The notes under the pieces were generated by a model that saw only the letters and a program-made list of their open reading frames with translations, was not told the origin of the DNA and did no database searches. Made by a program: the position numbers and the translations under genes. Positions 33,175 to 41,322 of a stretch of 64,000 nucleotides of DNA are shown here, piece by piece. Position 1 is the first letter of the stretch, and each line of letters starts with the position of its first letter. Origin of the DNA: Paralimibaculum aggregatum (lineage in GTDB: Bacteria; Pseudomonadota; Alphaproteobacteria; Rhodobacterales; Rhodobacteraceae); the NCBI RefSeq assembly GCF_030270585.1, contig NZ_BSYI01000016.1, positions 49,628 through 113,627 on the forward strand. Reading direction: 5' to 3'.

Positions 33175-33878
33175 CCGCCCCGGCCGAGGCCGCGAGCGAT
33201 ATCCGCGTGGTGCCGCTGAAGGGCGTGCGCGGCATGATCGCCGACCGCATGGTGGAGAGCCTCGCCACGGCGGCGCAGCTCACCCATCACGCCAGCGCGG
33301 AGGCGACCGCGCTGCTCGCCGAGAAGGCCCGGCTGGCCGAGGCCGGCACCAGGGCCTCGGTCGAGGACCTGCTGATGCTCGCCGCGGTGCGGGCGCTGAA
33401 GCGGCACCCGGACATCAACGGGCGGGTGGAGGGGCGCGAGGTGCATCTCGCCGCCGGGATCGACCTCTCGGTGGCGATCGCCCTGCCCGGCAACCTGCTG
33501 GTGGCGCCGGCGATCTTCGGCGCCGGCGAGATGGCGGTGTCCGAGCTCCGCGCCGCGCGGCAGGATCTCGCCGCCCGGGCGCGGGCCAACCGGCTCAGCG
33601 TCGCCGAGATGACCGGCGGAACCTTCACCGTCAGCAATCTCGGGCTCACCCGGGTCGAGCAGTTCACCCCGATCATCAACGCGCCGCAGATCGCCATTCT
33701 CGGCATCGGGCGGCTCGTCGACCGGGCGATGCCGTCGGCCGCGGGCGGCATGGAGATGCGCCCCTTCGTCGGCCTCTCGCTGACCTTCGACCACCGCGCC
33801 ATCGACGGCGCCCCGGCGGGCGAGGTGCTGAGCACGATCTGCACGGAGATCGAGGGCATCGGGGGGACCGCGGGATGA
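33171..33878 (+). CDS. 2-oxo acid dehydrogenase E2 acyltransferase core without lipoyl or E3-binding domain
   Basis: A 235-residue catalytic domain of the dihydrolipoamide acyltransferase family. It starts with the conserved VPLKGVRGMIADRMVESL and ends with the active site FDHRAIDG (H208, D212). The N-terminal lipoyl domain and the peripheral-subunit-binding domain that holds E3 are absent; the lipoyl domain is supplied by the preceding gene. The E2 is therefore split, and how E3 docks is unclear. Translational coupling occurs at both ends (4-base overlaps). Confidence 0.9.
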   Translation: MTAPAEAASDIRVVPLKGVRGMIADRMVESLATAAQLTHHASAEATALLAEKARLAEAGTRASVEDLLMLAAVRALKRHPDINGRVEGREVHLAAGIDLSVAIALPGNLLVAPAIFGAGEMAVSELRAARQDLAARARANRLSVAEMTGGTFTVSNLGLTRVEQFTPIINAPQIAILGIGRLVDRAMPSAAGGMEMRPFVGLSLTFDHRAIDGAPAGEVLSTICTEIEGIGGTAG

Positions 33879-34567
33879 CCGCCCTCCGCCTTGCCGATGC
33901 GGCCGAGGGCATCGCGCGGGAGGCGGGGCTGCTCGCCGCCGGCCGGCCCGCGGTGCTGCTCTGGCAGGCCGAAGCGCCGGCGCTGGTGGTGCCGGCGGCC
34001 TGGGCCCGCCGGGCCAGCTTCGTCGAGGCCGGGGCGGAATGCGCAAGGCTGGGCTGGCCGGTGCTGGCACGCTCCAGCGGCGGCGGCGGCGTGCCCCAGG
34101 GGCCGGCGGTGCTCAACCTCGCGATAGTGCTGCCCGCCGCCGGGCTGACGCTGGAGGCCGGCTACGGGCTGATCTGCGGCGCCTTCCGCGAGGCGCTGAC
34201 CCGCTTCGAGATCGCCTCCGGCACCGGCCCCGTCGAGGGCGCCTTCTGCGACGGCCGGTGGAACGTGACGGTGGCCGGGCGCAAGCTCGTCGGCACCGCC
34301 CAGCGCTGGAGCGCTGCGGAGGGGCGCCGCACCGCGCTGATCCATGCCGCCATGCTGCTCGACCGCCCGGAGCCGCGCTTCTGGGAAGCGCTCGGCCATG
34401 TCCACCGCGCGGCCGGGCTGCGGGTCGATCCGAAGCCGGAGGCCCATCTCGCGGTCTCCGAGATCCTGCCGCGGACGATGCGCCCGGGCGCGCTGATCGG
34501 CGCGGTCGCCCGGGCCGCCGAGGACCGCCTGGCCGCGGCGCTGGGCGAAAGCTCGCCCGCCGCCTGA
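33875..34567 (+). CDS. Lipoate-protein ligase-like protein (LplA family)
   Basis: A 230-residue member of the biotin/lipoate protein ligase fold. It carries the LplA loop ARSSGGGGVPQGPAVLNLAI (residues 65-84), the lipoyl-AMP lysine K137 in GRKLVGTAQR, and an FCDGRWNVTV strand. It overlaps E2 by 4 bases. It is most simply read as the enzyme that lipoylates the free-standing carrier two genes upstream. It could also be an octanoyltransferase. A C-terminal accessory domain appears short. Confidence 0.82.
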   Translation: MTALRLADAAEGIAREAGLLAAGRPAVLLWQAEAPALVVPAAWARRASFVEAGAECARLGWPVLARSSGGGGVPQGPAVLNLAIVLPAAGLTLEAGYGLICGAFREALTRFEIASGTGPVEGAFCDGRWNVTVAGRKLVGTAQRWSAAEGRRTALIHAAMLLDRPEPRFWEALGHVHRAAGLRVDPKPEAHLAVSEILPRTMRPGALIGAVARAAEDRLAAALGESSPAA

Positions 34568-34599
34568 CCGCGACACACCCACCAAGGGAGGAAAAAGCA

Positions 34600-35190
34600 A
34601 TGACCATAACAATCCACCGCCAGACATCCGAGAGCGGCCGCACGGGCTTCAGCCGCCGCCGCTTCCTGCTCTCCACCGCGATGATCGGCGTGACCACCGG
34701 CGGCATGCTGCGGATCGCCGGCGCGTCCGGGGCCGCCGCGCTCGATGCCGGGCAGTCCGCGACGCTGCTGCGCATGGTGCAGGACATCTATCCCCATCCG
34801 GACCTGCTGGAGCTCTCGCACTACGAGGCCATCGTGGAGATCGTCGCCGCCAAGGCGGCCGGCGATGCGGCGAACGCCGCCGCGCTGACCGACGGGCTCG
34901 CCCGGATCGAGGCGCAGGCCCGCGCGCTGCACGGCACCGGCTATACCGGGATCGCCGATCCGGATGCCCGCGAGGGGCTGCTGCGCCATTTCCAGCACGA
35001 GGGCTTCTTCCAGGGCGTGCGCTGGACCGCCTATTTCGCGATCTACGACAACAAGGCGCTCTGGCCGCGCTTCGGCTATGGCGGCTCCTCCGTCGAGCAT
35101 GGCGGCTATATCGACCGCGGCTTCTCCGACATCACCTTCGTGCCCGCCGGCCCGACGCTCGAGCAGCGCCTGGCCGAGGTCGGCGGCTGA
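34600..35190 (+). CDS. Tat-exported gluconate 2-dehydrogenase subunit 3-like protein
   Basis: A 196-residue protein with a twin-arginine signal (SRRRF at 18-22 followed by a hydrophobic stretch and ASGA). The mature part contains LLRMVQDIYPHP near its start, typical of the small subunit of membrane-bound gluconate/sorbitol dehydrogenases. In those systems the folded small subunit carries the FAD subunit through the Tat pore. The FAD partner follows 13 bases after its stop. The ATG at 34600 follows GGGAGGAAA. Confidence 0.85.
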   Translation: MTITIHRQTSESGRTGFSRRRFLLSTAMIGVTTGGMLRIAGASGAAALDAGQSATLLRMVQDIYPHPDLLELSHYEAIVEIVAAKAAGDAANAAALTDGLARIEAQARALHGTGYTGIADPDAREGLLRHFQHEGFFQGVRWTAYFAIYDNKALWPRFGYGGSSVEHGGYIDRGFSDITFVPAGPTLEQRLAEVGG

Positions 35191-35203
35191 GGGAGGGCTG
35201 GCA

Positions 35204-36781
35204 ATGACACGGTTCGATCTCAGCGACGACGGCGTGGTGGTGATCGTCGGCTCCGGCGCCGGCGGCGGCACCCTGGCCAACGAGCTGGCGCAGAAGGGCA
35301 TCCGCTCGGTGGTGCTTGAGGCCGGCAAGCGCTTCGATCTCGGCGACATCGAGAACGACGAATGGGCGATGTTCAGCAAGACCTCGTGGCTGGACAAGCG
35401 CTACAGCACCGGCGGCTGGCACGGCGCGGTCAACCATCCCAACCTGCCGGCCTGGATCGTCAAGGGCTATGGCGGCTCGACGATCCACTGGGCCGGCGTG
35501 GCGCTGCGCCTGCGCGAGCACGAGTTCCGCACCCGCAGCCACTACGGCGCGATCCCCGGCGCCAACAACGAGGACTGGCCGGTCACGCTGGCGGAGATGA
35601 TCCCCTGGTACGAGAAGGCCGAGCGCAAGATGGGCGTGACCGGCCGTACCACCGGCATGCCGCACCTGCCCTGGAACAACGGCTTCCGCGTGCTCGCCGA
35701 GGGCTGCCGCCGCACCGGGCGGACCGACTACAACTCCGGCCCGATGGCGATCAACTCGGTGGAGCGCGACGACCGCCCGGCCTGCCAGCAGATCGGCTTC
35801 TGCATGCAGGGCTGCGCGATCGGCGCCAAGTGGTCGACGATGTATACCGAGCTGCCGCGCGCCGAGGCCACCGGCAACTGCGAGGTGCGCACCGAGGCGA
35901 TGGCTCTGCGCATCGAGCATGACCGGGCGGGCCGCGTCACCGGCGTGGTCTATGCCGATGCCGAGGGGGTGCAGCACCGCCAGAAGGCGCGGGCGGTCGC
36001 GGTGGCGGGCAACTCGATCGAGAGCCCGCGGCTGCTGCTCAACTCGGCCTCGGCGATGTTCCCGGACGGGCTGGCCAACAGCTCCGGCCAGGTCGGGCGC
36101 AACTACCTGACCCACACCACCGCCGGCTGCTATGCGGTGCTGCCGGAGAAGGTGCACATGTATCGCGGCACCTCGGTGGCCGGGGTCGTCGGCGACGAGG
36201 TGAACCACGACGCCGGGCGGGGCTTCGCCGGCGGCTACTATCTCGAGTTCCTCTCGCTCGGCCTGCCCTTCATGGCGGCCTTCCTCGAGCCCGGCAACAC
36301 CGGCTGGGGCCGCAGCGTCGCCGGCGCCATGGAGCAGTATGACCGGATGTCCGGCGTCTGGATCTGCGGCGAGGACATGGCGCAGGAGAAGAACGGCATC
36401 ACCCTGCACCCCGAGGAGAAGGACCAGCACGGGCTGCCGGTGCCGCTGGTGGCCAAGACACCGCACAACAACGACCACGCGATGACGGCACATGCCTTCG
36501 AGGCGACGGCGGAGATCTACGAGGCGGTCGGCGCCACCGATGTCTACGAGCTGCCGGCCTATCCGGCGAGCCACAACATGGGCACCAACCGGATGCATGC
36601 CGACCCGGCGAAGGGCGTGGTGAACGCCTTCGGCCAGGCGCATGACGTGGCCAATCTCTTCGTCTCCGACGGCAGCCAGTTCACCTCCTCCGGCGCCTGC
36701 AACCCGACGCTGACCATCGTCGCGCTGGCGATCCGCCAGGCCGAGCACATCGCCCGCGAGATGGCCGCCGGCAGCATCTGA
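35204..36781 (+). CDS. GMC-family FAD oxidoreductase (gluconate/sorbitol dehydrogenase-type large subunit)
   Basis: A 525-residue flavoprotein with an N-terminal FAD Rossmann site VIVGSGAGGGTLANELA, then GYGGSTIHWAGVA, and a cysteine-rich stretch CQQIGFCMQGC. The C-terminal catalytic block is PASHNMGTNRMH followed by NPTLTIVALAIR. These match the large subunit of three-component alcohol/sugar-acid dehydrogenases. It lacks its own signal peptide, so export with the Tat-bearing small subunit is expected. The usual cytochrome c subunit is not encoded here, so the electron acceptor is unknown. Confidence 0.9.
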   Translation: MTRFDLSDDGVVVIVGSGAGGGTLANELAQKGIRSVVLEAGKRFDLGDIENDEWAMFSKTSWLDKRYSTGGWHGAVNHPNLPAWIVKGYGGSTIHWAGVALRLREHEFRTRSHYGAIPGANNEDWPVTLAEMIPWYEKAERKMGVTGRTTGMPHLPWNNGFRVLAEGCRRTGRTDYNSGPMAINSVERDDRPACQQIGFCMQGCAIGAKWSTMYTELPRAEATGNCEVRTEAMALRIEHDRAGRVTGVVYADAEGVQHRQKARAVAVAGNSIESPRLLLNSASAMFPDGLANSSGQVGRNYLTHTTAGCYAVLPEKVHMYRGTSVAGVVGDEVNHDAGRGFAGGYYLEFLSLGLPFMAAFLEPGNTGWGRSVAGAMEQYDRMSGVWICGEDMAQEKNGITLHPEEKDQHGLPVPLVAKTPHNNDHAMTAHAFEATAEIYEAVGATDVYELPAYPASHNMGTNRMHADPAKGVVNAFGQAHDVANLFVSDGSQFTSSGACNPTLTIVALAIRQAEHIAREMAAGSI

Positions 36782-36845
36782 AACCGCCGCGGCGGCGCCC
36801 GGCGCGCCGCCGTGCCCCCCAACGGGAAACGAACCGGGAGACACC

Positions 36846-37436
36846 ATGTTCGGGAACATTCGCAGATTCGCCGCCGGCGCGGCGCTCGCGCTCTGCCTGC
36901 CGGCGCTGGCCGGCGCCCAGGTCGCCGGGCTCCGCGGCATCCAGCATTTCGGCCTGACCGTGCCGGATATCGCGGAAGCGGTGGACTATTTCGTCGACGT
37001 CATCGGCTGCGAGAGCTTCTTCTCCAACGCCATCGGCCCCTTCGACAACGGCTGGATGATGGAGAACCTCGACGTCAACGACGCCGCCTCGCTGACCAAC
37101 CACCGGGTGCGCTGCGCAAACGGCACCAATCTCGAGCTCTTCGAGTACAGCTCGCCGGACCAGCGCCGGGTGATGCCGAAGAACGTCGATTACGGCGGCA
37201 GCCACATCGCCTTCTATGTCGACGACCTGCCGGCGACCGTCGCCTATCTGCGCGGCAAGGGCCTCGAGGTCTTCGGCGAGATCAAGACCAACACGCGGGA
37301 GGGGCACCCGACGAAGGGCCTCTCCTGGATCTACACCCGGGCGCCCTGGGGCGGATACATCGAGTTCCTGAGCTACCCGGACGGGCTCGGCTACGAGAAG
37401 ACCACCGACCGGCGGCTCTGGAGCCCGCTCGACTAG
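36846..37436 (+). CDS. Secreted VOC-superfamily protein (glyoxalase/dioxygenase-like)
   Basis: A 196-residue protein with a Sec signal peptide (MFGNIRRFAAGAALALCLPALAG). It is followed by a vicinal-oxygen-chelate domain: IQHFGLTVPDIAEAVDYFVD with H as a possible metal ligand, GGSHIAFYVDDLPATVAYL with a second His, and a terminal GGYIEFLSYP with Glu as third ligand. VOC proteins are isomerases, lyases or extradiol dioxygenases. Export is unusual for the family. The position after the GMC oxidoreductase suggests it acts on the oxidised product in the periplasm. Confidence 0.87.
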   Translation: MFGNIRRFAAGAALALCLPALAGAQVAGLRGIQHFGLTVPDIAEAVDYFVDVIGCESFFSNAIGPFDNGWMMENLDVNDAASLTNHRVRCANGTNLELFEYSSPDQRRVMPKNVDYGGSHIAFYVDDLPATVAYLRGKGLEVFGEIKTNTREGHPTKGLSWIYTRAPWGGYIEFLSYPDGLGYEKTTDRRLWSPLD

Positions 37437-37535
37437 CCCCCGGCCAGCACCGCCCGACGACCGACGGCGCGCCCGGAGCATCCGGGCCGAAGGGTGCGCC
37501 ATGCCTCAGCCACAAGCCCGGAGACGGAGGAAACC

Positions 37536-38192
37536 ATGACGGACAACCGCAGGACCCAGCCCCTGCCCGCGCCCTCGCGGCGCGATCTGATGCTCGGCGG
37601 CGCCGCCTCGCTCGGCGCGCTCGGGGCCGCCGGCACCGCGCGGGCGCAGATGCACGGGCCGATCCACGGGCCCTCGCAGCCGGTCTTCACCCTGCAGCAG
37701 GTCTGCTACGTGGTCGACGATCTCGACGCCGCGCTGAAATACTGGACCGAGGAGCTCAAGGTCGGCCCCTTCTTCCTGTTCGAGCACGCCCCGCTCGAGA
37801 ACCAGGTCTATCGCGGCCAGCCGACCGGTGCGGACGTGACCCTCGCCCTCGGCAACAGCGGCGCCGTGCAGGTCGAGCTGCTGGTGCAGCACGACGACGC
37901 CCCCTCGGTCTACAAGGAATGGACCGATGCCGGCCGCCGCGGCCTGCATCATTTCGGCTATATCCCCGAGGACTACGCCGCCAACCGCGAGCATTTCATC
38001 GGGATCGGCCATGCGCCGGCCTTCGAATGCACCATCGGCGGCTCGCCGCTGGTCTATTTCGACATGCTCGACACCCTCGGCCACTATGTCGAGTTCTGGG
38101 AGGACAGCGCGGTCTATCGCGAGATCTTCCGCCGCACCGAGGAGGCCGCCCGCAGCTGGGACGGCTCCGACCCCGTGCGCCCCTGGACCTGA
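37536..38192 (+). CDS. Tat-exported VOC-superfamily protein
   Basis: A 218-residue protein with a twin-arginine leader (SRRDLMLGG at 14-22, then an Ala/Gly-rich stretch ending TARAQ) and one VOC domain. The domain shows QQVCYVVDDLDAALKYWTEE, GLHHFGYIPEDYAAN and TLGHYVEFWED. The ATG at 37536 is preceded by GGAGG. A Tat signal implies it folds, perhaps with its metal, before export. It is a second exported VOC protein in the same operon, not a close copy of the first, so the two may form a heteromer or do successive steps. Confidence 0.87.
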   Translation: MTDNRRTQPLPAPSRRDLMLGGAASLGALGAAGTARAQMHGPIHGPSQPVFTLQQVCYVVDDLDAALKYWTEELKVGPFFLFEHAPLENQVYRGQPTGADVTLALGNSGAVQVELLVQHDDAPSVYKEWTDAGRRGLHHFGYIPEDYAANREHFIGIGHAPAFECTIGGSPLVYFDMLDTLGHYVEFWEDSAVYREIFRRTEEAARSWDGSDPVRPWT

Positions 38193-38226
38193 CCGCCCGC
38201 CCCCCAGCAGAACGGAGACCGAACCC

Positions 38227-38529
38227 ATGGCCCATTATTCCGTGCTGGCCGTCACGCCCACCGATGACGGCTGGATCCCGGACTATCTGCCCATCGCCAA
38301 TGCCCTCGTCACCAAGCATGGCGGGCGCTATCTGGCGCGCACCGCGAGCCACGAGCAGGTCGAGGGCGCCGAGAGCCCGGCCGGCCTGCGCATCATCCTC
38401 GAATGGCCGACGCGCGCGGCGGCGATCGCCTTCATGAACGACCCCGATTATGCACCCCAGCTCGCCGCCCGCACCGCGGGCTCGGAGAGCGTGCATTTCC
38501 TGATCGAGGGCAGGGACGACCTCGCCTGA
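38227..38529 (+). CDS. DUF1330-family small protein
   Basis: A 100-residue cytoplasmic protein with the ferredoxin-like alpha/beta pattern of DUF1330/ABM-type domains: a first strand HYSVLAVTPT, a central KHGGRYLARTASHEQVEG, and a helix AAAIAFMNDPDYAPQLAART. Such proteins often accompany catabolic enzymes. Function is unknown. It is the last gene of the block and is followed by a strong hairpin. Confidence 0.75.
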   Translation: MAHYSVLAVTPTDDGWIPDYLPIANALVTKHGGRYLARTASHEQVEGAESPAGLRIILEWPTRAAAIAFMNDPDYAPQLAARTAGSESVHFLIEGRDDLA

Positions 38530-38550
38530 GGCACCCCCATCCTGCCCTCG

Positions 38551-38596
38551 GCCGGGCGCCCCGCTGCATCTCCCTGTCGGCAGCGGAGCGCCCGGC
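38551..38596. terminator. Strong hairpin ending the E1/E2-GMC-VOC operon
   Basis: A 17-base arm (38551-38567) pairs with 38580-38596 with one mismatch around a 12-base loop, followed by GCTTTG. It lies between convergent operons. A 19-base direct repeat (TTGCATCCCGGCGCCGCCC at 38600-38618 and 38627-38645) follows immediately. Confidence 0.75.
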
Positions 38597-38599
38597 GCT

Positions 38600-38645
38600 T
38601 TGCATCCCGGCGCCGCCCTGCCCGCCTTGCATCCCGGCGCCGCCC
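38600..38645. repeat. Direct repeat, 19 bp, two copies 27 bp apart
   Basis: TTGCATCCCGGCGCCGCCC occurs at 38600-38618 and again at 38627-38645. Each contains the palindrome GGCGCC. The function is unknown; it lies in the gap between two convergent operons. Confidence 0.6.
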
Positions 38646-38687
38646 CGCCGCTCGCCCCTGCCCCTCGCCCCTGCCCGTCCCCGTCGG

Positions 38688-40577
38688 TCAGCTCGGCCGG
38701 GCGATGCCGTGGCGGTTCATCCTGCGGTGGATCGTCGCCCGGCTCATGCCGAGCGTGCGCGCCGCCTGCGAGACGTTCCAGCGCGCCCCCGTCAGCGCAT
38801 CGAGCAGCATCGCGCGCTCGTCATAGACCGGCCGCGGCAATGCCGGCGCGGGCGCCGCGGGCGTCTCGGGCGCCGGCCGATCCGCCGCGGCCAGCACCGA
38901 GGTGCCGCGCAGCTCCATCGGCGAGATGCGCCGCCCGTCGCCGGCCATCAGCGCCTGCTGCAGCACGCTGCGCAGCTCGCGCACATTGCCGGGCCAGCCA
39001 TGCGCCGCGATCGCCGCCATCGCCTCGGGCGCGATCTCCACCTCGGCGCCGGCGAGCCGGGTGGCCAGCGCCCGGACCAGCGCCTCGGGCCGCGCCCGCA
39101 CGCGCAGCGGCGGCAGCACCAGCCGGGTATGGGCCAGCAGGAAGAAGAGATCGTCGCGGAACGCCCCGGCCTCCACCGCCGCGCGCAGCGGCCGCCGGCA
39201 GGTGGCGACGACGCGCACCGCCGAGGCCGGCGCCTCGCCGGTGCAGAGCCCGCCCTCGGCCTCGATCTCCGCCAGCAGGCTGCGCAACCCGGCCTGGACA
39301 TAGGCCGGCATCTCGTCGGCATTGTCGAGGACCAGCATGGCGACCCGCGGCCCGGCCATGTCGAGCGCGCCGACCACGCGGGCCTGCTGGAAGACCGTGC
39401 GAACATAGGTTCGGTCGTCGTCGAATTCGCCGATCAGCGCGCAGTCCACCGTCACCGCCTCGGCCGGCGAGAGCCCCGCCGCCTCGCGGATCGCCGCGAC
39501 GAGCGCCGACTTGCCGGTGCCGGATTCGCCCTCGATCACGAAGGGCAGCGCGCGGCGGAAATGCGCCTCCGCCCGCTCGCAGACATCGGCCACCGCCTCG
39601 CTGCCGATGGCGAGCTCGCGGTAGGACGGCGCGAGATGGCGGCGCCTCGGCCGGGCCGGCCCCGGCTGCCCGGCCGGCGGCTGCCAGCCGCGGCCCGGCC
39701 AGGCCGGCGCGTGCGGCCGGCGCGCCGCGAGGCCGAGCTGCGGCCCGGCCGCGAAGCGCGTGCTCAGCACCCGGCCCGGCACCCGGTCGAGCGCCCCGGC
39801 ATCGGCGCCGAATACGATCTCGAAGGAGCGGCCGAGCAGCTCCGAGGGCGCCTCCATGCCCACCAGCCGGTGCGCCCGCGCGGTCGAGCCGAGGATCGTG
39901 CCGGCCTCGTCCACCGCCACCAGCTCCTCGGCCTGCAGCAGCGCGCCCTCCGCCGGCGCCGAGACGGTGACGATCATCTGCTCGGCGAAGCGCCGCTCGA
40001 ACAGGATGCGCTGGATCCGGTCGGCCGCGGTGCCGAGCAGCAGCCGGGCGAAGCCGTGCTCGGCCGGGTTGCCCCGGTCGAAGGCGGAGAGCGCGAGCGC
40101 GCCGATCCGGCGGTTCTCGGCGTCGAAGAGCGGCACCCCGGTGCAGGCGAAGCCGCGCAGGCGCGAGAAGTAGTGCCCCCGCCCGTCCACCGTGAAGGCC
40201 GCGTTCTCCGCCATCGCCATCGAGACGCCGTTGGTGCCGGCCAGCCGCTCGTCCCAGCAGGAGCCGAGCGCGATGCCGTAGCTCTCGAAATCCGCGCGGA
40301 CCCGGTCCTGGCTCTCGAGCCGCACCAGCACCCCGTCGGCATCGGCAACCACGAGGCAGCTTCCGGCGCCGACGGCGAGCTCGGCGAGCTGGCGGATGAT
40401 CCCCTGGCGCCCGCCGGTGCGCTCGACCAGCTCGGCGAAGCGCGGCGCGATCTCGGTCGATTGCAGGCGCAGGATCGGCCGCGCGGCATCCCGCACGAGG
40501 TTGTGCTTGCGCTCGCAGCGCTCCCAGGAGGCGGCGATTGCCGTCTCCGAGCCGGGTCCGATCATTGGTCTTTTCAT
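38688..40577 (-). CDS. AcoR-like GAF/AAA+ transcriptional regulator lacking the GAFTGA motif
   Basis: A 629-residue regulator of the AcoR type. A GAF-like sensor spans about 45-200 (AGSCLVVADADGVLV, LGSCWDERLAGTNG). It is followed by a PAS-like stretch, a Pro/Arg-rich linker (about 285-315), an AAA+ domain with Walker A GESGTGKS (350-357) and a weak Walker B MLVLDNADEM (414-423), and a Fis-type HTH (about 600-622). The sigma-54-contacting GAFTGA loop expected after VDCALIGEF is missing, so it may not work as a classical sigma-54 activator. The ATG at 40577 follows GAGGAAA. It is convergent with the E1/E2 operon and its probable regulator. Confidence 0.88.
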   Translation of the reverse strand: MKRPMIGPGSETAIAASWERCERKHNLVRDAARPILRLQSTEIAPRFAELVERTGGRQGIIRQLAELAVGAGSCLVVADADGVLVRLESQDRVRADFESYGIALGSCWDERLAGTNGVSMAMAENAAFTVDGRGHYFSRLRGFACTGVPLFDAENRRIGALALSAFDRGNPAEHGFARLLLGTAADRIQRILFERRFAEQMIVTVSAPAEGALLQAEELVAVDEAGTILGSTARAHRLVGMEAPSELLGRSFEIVFGADAGALDRVPGRVLSTRFAAGPQLGLAARRPHAPAWPGRGWQPPAGQPGPARPRRRHLAPSYRELAIGSEAVADVCERAEAHFRRALPFVIEGESGTGKSALVAAIREAAGLSPAEAVTVDCALIGEFDDDRTYVRTVFQQARVVGALDMAGPRVAMLVLDNADEMPAYVQAGLRSLLAEIEAEGGLCTGEAPASAVRVVATCRRPLRAAVEAGAFRDDLFFLLAHTRLVLPPLRVRARPEALVRALATRLAGAEVEIAPEAMAAIAAHGWPGNVRELRSVLQQALMAGDGRRISPMELRGTSVLAAADRPAPETPAAPAPALPRPVYDERAMLLDALTGARWNVSQAARTLGMSRATIHRRMNRHGIARPS

Positions 40578-40683
40578 TGGGCGGTTTCCTCGCGGCAAGC
40601 ATAGGCCGGCCGGATAGAGCACGCCAAGTCCTTTCCGCCCGCCCCGGGGCGCCCCAGCCCGCCCCAGAGCGACCCGGAGCGCC

Positions 40684-41322
40684 TCAGGCCGCCCGGGCGC
40701 CGTGCGCGCGCATCGCCTCGACCGTCTCGGCGAGGCTCCGCCGCGCACCGCGCTGGAGATATTCCATCGCCCGCAGCGCCGCCTCGTGCGCCTCGATGCA
40801 GGAGCCGGCGACGCAGTCCTCGATCACGCGGCAGAAATAGTCCGACTGGTGCCCGTCGACGAAGGTGTAGTGCACGCAGACATCGGTCAGCCCGCCGCAG
40901 AGCAGCAGCGTGTCGATCTTCAGCCCGCGCAGCAGGATCTCGAAATCGGTGCCGAAGAAGGCCGAGTAGCGCCGCTTGCGGATGTGGTAGTCGTCCGGCC
41001 GCACGCCCATCTGCGCGACGGCGAGCGCGGTGTTCGGGTTGTCCTCGAGGCAGTGGACATCCTCGCTGCCGTCGAGCTCGCGCCCGAAATCCACCATGTC
41101 GGGCCGGTGCACCTCCTGGATGAAGATCACCGGGATGCCGGCCGCCCGCGCGGCGTCGATGGCCTGGCGCGCGGCCAGCATCCGGCCGGCATAGCCCGGC
41201 ATGTGGTCGATGGCGCGGGCGTCGCCGTCCTGCCCGACAAAGGTGCCGGCCTGGATGTCGATGACGACGAGCGCCGGGTTGCCCTCGATCAGGGCGCGGA
41301 CGGGGGGCTTGGCATTGGCCAT
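40684..41322 (-). CDS. Isochorismatase-family cysteine hydrolase
   Basis: A 212-residue alpha/beta hydrolase of the isochorismatase/nicotinamidase type with the catalytic triad D22 (VVIDIQ), K115 (IRKRRYSAF) and C148 (GGLTDVCV). The TDVCV loop and a cis-peptide region before it are typical. Members hydrolyse amides or vinyl ethers of carboxylic acids. It lies 106 bp upstream of the AcoR-like gene on the same strand, so the two may be cotranscribed and serve the same catabolic programme. The substrate is unknown. Confidence 0.88.
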   Translation of the reverse strand: MANAKPPVRALIEGNPALVVIDIQAGTFVGQDGDARAIDHMPGYAGRMLAARQAIDAARAAGIPVIFIQEVHRPDMVDFGRELDGSEDVHCLEDNPNTALAVAQMGVRPDDYHIRKRRYSAFFGTDFEILLRGLKIDTLLLCGGLTDVCVHYTFVDGHQSDYFCRVIEDCVAGSCIEAHEAALRAMEYLQRGARRSLAETVEAMRAHGARAA

